NCBI GenBank assembly: GCA_012521525.1
Contig: JAAYMG010000219.1
Span: forward strand, 1-8,357
Source: Clostridiales bacterium
GTDB lineage: Bacteria; Bacillota; Clostridia; Oscillospirales; JAAYOS01
Length of the DNA stretch: 8,357 nt
Direction: 5' to 3'
How positions within the stretch are numbered: position 1 is the first letter of the stretch; the number at the start of each line of letters is the position of its first letter. This document shows, in pieces, positions 5,311 through 8,357 of this stretch. The notes beneath the pieces were generated by a model. That model was not told the origin of the DNA and searched no databases. It saw only the letters and a list, made by a program, of their open reading frames with translations. Both the position numbers and the translations under genes were made by a program.

Positions 5311-6582
5311 ATGAAGGTTTTAGTAGTAGGAAGCGGCGGCAGGGAACACGCCATAGTATATAAGCTGCGGCAAAGCCCCGCTGTATCCGAAATACTATGC
5401 GCTCCCGGAAACGGCGGGATCTCGGACATCGCACGGTGCTTTGACGTCAAAGCCACCGATATCGAAGGCCAGTGCAGGCTCGCACTTGAACAGAAAGTCG
5501 ACTTTGTGGTTGTCGCTCCCGACGACCCGTTGGCACTCGGCCTCGTGGACAGGCTGACCGCCCTGGGGATCCCGGCTTTCGGTCCGACAGCCGCAGCCGC
5601 CAGAATTGAATCCAGCAAGTCATTTGCGAAAAACCTAATGCGCAAACACGGCATACCGACCGCCGATTATGCTGTATTCAGCGATATTGACGCCGCACTG
5701 CAGTACGTACGTGCCAAGGGTGCCCCGATAGTAGTAAAATGCGACGGACTTGCCCTCGGAAAGGGGGTCGTGGTATGCCATACGACCGAAGAAGCCGAAG
5801 AGGCAGTCAAAATGATGATGTCGGACGGCGTATTTGGCAAATCCGGGAGCACGGTCGTGATCGAGGAATACATGACCGGACCGGAAGTGACCGTACTGTG
5901 TTTTACCGACGGCAAGACTCTGGTCCCAATGCCATCCTCCCAGGACCATAAGCGCGCATATGACGGCGATGAGGGTCCGAACACCGGAGGGATGGGTTCC
6001 ATTTCTCCCTCGCCTTTCTACACCCCCGATATCGAAAAACGCTGCCTTGAGGAAATATTCATACCCACGATCAGGGCAATGGAACGTGAAGGATGTCCTT
6101 TCAAGGGCGTGCTGTATTTCGGGCTGATGCTGACGCCCGACGGTCCGAAAGTGGTAGAATACAATGCGCGCTTCGGAGATCCCGAGGCCCAGGCCGTCCT
6201 TGTAAGACTGGAAAGCGACCTTTTCGAGATCATGACGGCAGTGGTGGAAGGCACGCTCGATAATATCAATGTAAAATGGAACCAAAACGCCTCATGCTGC
6301 GTCGTGCTTGCCAGCGGAGGTTACCCTGCGGGATATAAAACAGGATACAGGATTTCAGGGCTGGACAAATCCTCCAGCATCATATTCCATGCCGGAACGA
6401 AGAAAACGGAAGACGGAGACTATGTTACAGCCGGCGGCAGGGTCCTGGGCGTGACCGCGCTGGGAAAAGATCTCAGCGATGCAGTCAATGCCGCTTACGA
6501 GGCCGTACGGCCGGTCGGCTTCGAAAACATGCACTACCGCCGTGATATAGGAAAAATCAAAAGAACAGGTGGAAATCAGTAA
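5311..6582 (+). CDS. purD: Phosphoribosylamine--glycine ligase (GAR synthetase)
   Basis: PurD joins 5-phosphoribosylamine and glycine with ATP to make glycinamide ribonucleotide, the second step of de novo purine synthesis, in the cytosol. The 423-residue length is normal for the monofunctional enzyme. Visible landmarks are the N-terminal VLVVGSGGREHAI (3-15), the glycine-rich ATP-grasp region with K143 in VVKCDGLALGKG, the signature SQDHKR (210-215), GPNTGGMG (222-229) and the metal-binding VVEYNARFGDPEAQ with E283 and N285. All key residues appear intact. The ATG is preceded by GAGGG 4 nt away, a slightly short spacing. It is the only purine gene here, unlike the usual purine clusters, and it leads an apparent operon with a membrane protein and a dus gene. 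Confidence 0.97.
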   Translation: MKVLVVGSGGREHAIVYKLRQSPAVSEILCAPGNGGISDIARCFDVKATDIEGQCRLALEQKVDFVVVAPDDPLALGLVDRLTALGIPAFGPTAAAARIESSKSFAKNLMRKHGIPTADYAVFSDIDAALQYVRAKGAPIVVKCDGLALGKGVVVCHTTEEAEEAVKMMMSDGVFGKSGSTVVIEEYMTGPEVTVLCFTDGKTLVPMPSSQDHKRAYDGDEGPNTGGMGSISPSPFYTPDIEKRCLEEIFIPTIRAMEREGCPFKGVLYFGLMLTPDGPKVVEYNARFGDPEAQAVLVRLESDLFEIMTAVVEGTLDNINVKWNQNASCCVVLASGGYPAGYKTGYRISGLDKSSSIIFHAGTKKTEDGDYVTAGGRVLGVTALGKDLSDAVNAAYEAVRPVGFENMHYRRDIGKIKRTGGNQ

Positions 6583-7409
6583 TGGCTCCTCTGGACATAC
6601 ACATTCCCACACCTACGATCGTTGCGATGATAGCCGTCATCGCCGTTCTTTTGGGCTTTACCGCAGTCGTTTCGATCCTGTTGATGCGCAAATACGAGAT
6701 GAACCTCTCTTCGATCATCCTGGGGTTCCTGATGTATGTTGTCTTTGACACGATCCTGCTGAATTTGTTCGACTCCTTTCTGCTCAGCGAGACTTCTCTC
6801 GCTTTGAAGGACCTGATTTACTCGACAGCCTGGAGCTACACCTTATACTTTGCTTTCATAAATGCCCTTTTCTACACTGCGGGCTTTAACGTAGTCCTCA
6901 GGGTCGCAATGAATTCGGATACTGGAGTGGGATCGGGCATCGCTGTTGGTATCGGGACAGGCATATCGTATGTGGTCCTGGGAGTCGTGATCCCCCTTAT
7001 TAACAATGTGACAGCAGCTTTGGAGATAAACAAGATCGGTGCATCCGAATTTTTGGCGAAGGCCGAGGAGTCAAACAGGCAGACTGTGATCGACGCCATT
7101 GAAGCTCTAAGGAACTCGTCTGCCTCCGATTTTCTGCTGTCCGGTTATGAAAAGCTTATGATGTTTGTCATTTTGCTCTCGGCGGCGACGATATTGTACC
7201 TGGCGGTCACACGCCGTTCACCTTTCCGGAATCTATATGTCGTACTGGGCATGATGATTTTGATCTTCGCGCCGCCTGCCCTGTTTACATTCGGGACCAT
7301 AACAAACCCGCTGCTGCTGCAGGCCCTTATGACAGTCGGTGCCGCATGCTTCGTCATAGTTGCAGTACGTCATGTGCTGAAATACGGCTCAAATCCACTG
7401 CGGCATTGA
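6582..7409 (+). CDS. Multi-pass membrane protein, YhfC-like, probably without protease residues
   Basis: This 275-residue protein starts at an ATG that overlaps the purD stop by one base (TAATG), with AGGTGG (6567-6572) 9 nt upstream, so it is probably translationally coupled. About seven hydrophobic segments are seen, roughly at 12-34, 44-64, 76-100, 118-140, 189-208, 215-233 and 241-262, with a charged soluble stretch at 150-180. The layout resembles the YhfC intramembrane metalloprotease family. From memory of that family, FNVVLR (102-107) sits where a glutamate pair before arginine is expected, and GIGTGISY (123-130) where a histidine and glutamate are expected. If the alignment is right, the protein is a non-catalytic member. 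Family membership is tentative; a generic integral membrane protein is the safe reading. Confidence 0.75.
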   Translation: MAPLDIHIPTPTIVAMIAVIAVLLGFTAVVSILLMRKYEMNLSSIILGFLMYVVFDTILLNLFDSFLLSETSLALKDLIYSTAWSYTLYFAFINALFYTAGFNVVLRVAMNSDTGVGSGIAVGIGTGISYVVLGVVIPLINNVTAALEINKIGASEFLAKAEESNRQTVIDAIEALRNSSASDFLLSGYEKLMMFVILLSAATILYLAVTRRSPFRNLYVVLGMMILIFAPPALFTFGTITNPLLLQALMTVGAACFVIVAVRHVLKYGSNPLRH

Positions 7410-7420
7410 TAGATATTGGT

Positions 7421-7427
7421 AGGCAGG
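7421..7427 (+). promoter_or_regulatory. Ribosome binding site supporting a TTG start for dus
   Basis: AGGCAGG lies 7 nt upstream of the TTG at 7435. In this frame an in-frame stop sits at 7420-7422 and the next ATG (7480) is already inside the conserved APMAGVT motif, so TTG 7435 is the only sensible start. Confidence 0.65.
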
Positions 7428-7434
7428 TATCTGT

Positions 7435-8357
7435 TTGCTTAACAACCCTCTAGAAGGCATAAAAATAGCTCTGGCTCCCATGGCCGGAGTCACGGATATC
7501 GCATTCAGGACGATTTGCCGCGAAAAGGGCGCCGAGCTGACTTATACCGAAATGGTCAGCTCCAAAGGCCTGGTACACAATGATGAAAAATCACGTTCCC
7601 TTCTCAGGCTGGGGAAGGACGAGCACCCGTGCTGCGCCCAGATTTTCGGCTCCGAACCCGCTACGATGGCTACAGCTGCGGCAATGGCAGCAGAGATATC
7701 GGGTGCGGATATGATCGACATAAATATGGGCTGTCCTACGCCAAAGATCGTTTCAAACGGGGACGGATCAGCTCTCATGCGGGATCCCGATCTGGTCGCG
7801 GCAATAATATCGGCAGTAGTCGAAGCAAGCCCGGTCCCTGTCACCGTAAAGATCAGAAAGGGATGGGACAATAGTTCCGTCAATTGCGTCGAGATAGCCA
7901 AAATTGCCGAAGAGAACGGCGCTCATGCGATCTGCGTCCATGGGCGTACTCGTACACAGCTATACTCGGGTAAGGCGGACTGGGACGCCATAAGGGATGT
8001 CAAAAATGCGGTTTCCATCCCGGTGATAGCGAACGGAGACGTCTTTTCCGAAGAAGACGCCGTAAGGATCCTGGAACATACGGGTGCCGACATGGTCATG
8101 ATCGGAAGAGGGGCATTGGGAAACCCGTGGATCTTTGCAAGGACGGCCGCGATTTTGTACGGCAGGAGACCTCCCGATCCCCCAACATTGGATGAGATCT
8201 GTGACACCGCACTATACCAGTTCGAAATTCTGATGGAGAACAAAGGAGAACGCGTGGCCTGCCTTGAGATGCGGAAGCATTTCGCCTGGTACCTGAAAGG
8301 GATCCCCTATGCTGGTCGATATAAAGAGAAGATCACAAAGGTTTCAACAAAAGAGCA
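7435..8357 (+). CDS. dusB: tRNA-dihydrouridine synthase, DusB-like (3' end outside window)
   Basis: The frame is open from TTG 7435 to the window end (307 codons, truncated by the window). Dus enzymes are cytosolic FMN proteins that use NADPH to reduce specific uridines in tRNA to dihydrouridine. Seen in order are ALAPMAGVTD (12-21), DINMGCPTPK with the expected catalytic C100, VTVKIRKGWD with K139, CVHGRTRTQLYSGKADW with H169, and the FMN-phosphate site NGDVFS then MIGRGALGNPWIF. The pattern is closest to the DusB/NifR3 group. The full protein is usually about 320-340 residues, so little is missing. Twenty-five bases separate it from the membrane-protein gene, without a terminator, so it is probably the third gene of the purD operon. 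An in-frame ATG-initiated start does not exist upstream. Confidence 0.93.
   Translation, partial: MLNNPLEGIKIALAPMAGVTDIAFRTICREKGAELTYTEMVSSKGLVHNDEKSRSLLRLGKDEHPCCAQIFGSEPATMATAAAMAAEISGADMIDINMGCPTPKIVSNGDGSALMRDPDLVAAIISAVVEASPVPVTVKIRKGWDNSSVNCVEIAKIAEENGAHAICVHGRTRTQLYSGKADWDAIRDVKNAVSIPVIANGDVFSEEDAVRILEHTGADMVMIGRGALGNPWIFARTAAILYGRRPPDPPTLDEICDTALYQFEILMENKGERVACLEMRKHFAWYLKGIPYAGRYKEKITKVSTKE

Noticed and set aside
5635..6285. 216-codon antisense frame inside purD
   Set aside because: It is a shadow of purD; PurD motifs are intact on the + strand and there is no start signal for the antisense frame.

Overview
The window (about 50% G+C by eye) looks like chromosomal DNA of a Bacillota bacterium, probably a clostridial-type anaerobe. 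This is inferred from gene content (an xpaC-telA pair, a LemA/TPM pair, a YhfC-like membrane protein), strong AGGAGG-type ribosome binding sites and two TTG starts. No 16S or other decisive taxonomic marker is present. All genes lie on the + strand. I see no tRNA, rRNA, CRISPR array, transposase or integrase.

Layout: (1) 1-235 is the 3' end of a type-B carboxylesterase. (2) 236-404 is a control region with a 20-nt direct repeat at 31-bp period, overlapping a candidate promoter for a HAD-family phosphatase/phosphomutase (405-1094). (3) 1095-1434 is a 340-bp gap with a weak terminator, a near-consensus sigma-70 promoter directly abutting a strong terminator hairpin, and short repeats. (4) 1435-5051 holds four envelope/stress-type genes: xpaC, telA, lemA and a TPM-domain protein with a poly-Pro and Arg/Gly-rich tail. 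A paired 29/30-nt hairpin-forming repeat separates the telA and lemA halves, and a strong terminator closes the block at 5059-5086. (5) 5087-5310 holds a perfect palindrome, a C9 tract and a good extended -10 promoter. (6) 5311 to the window end is an apparent operon: purD, a YhfC-like multi-pass membrane protein overlapping purD by 1 nt, and a dus tRNA-dihydrouridine synthase that starts at TTG and runs off the window.

The most interesting unit is the xpaC-telA-lemA-TPM cluster. In it, a membrane-anchored XpaC protein, a soluble coiled-coil TelA protein, a LemA protein and a TPM protein with a probable cytoplasmic basic tail could form one membrane-associated assembly. The families and the two pairings are known; a joint function for the four is inference. 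The purD-dus block combines housekeeping enzymes with a membrane protein that appears to have lost the protease motifs of its likely family.
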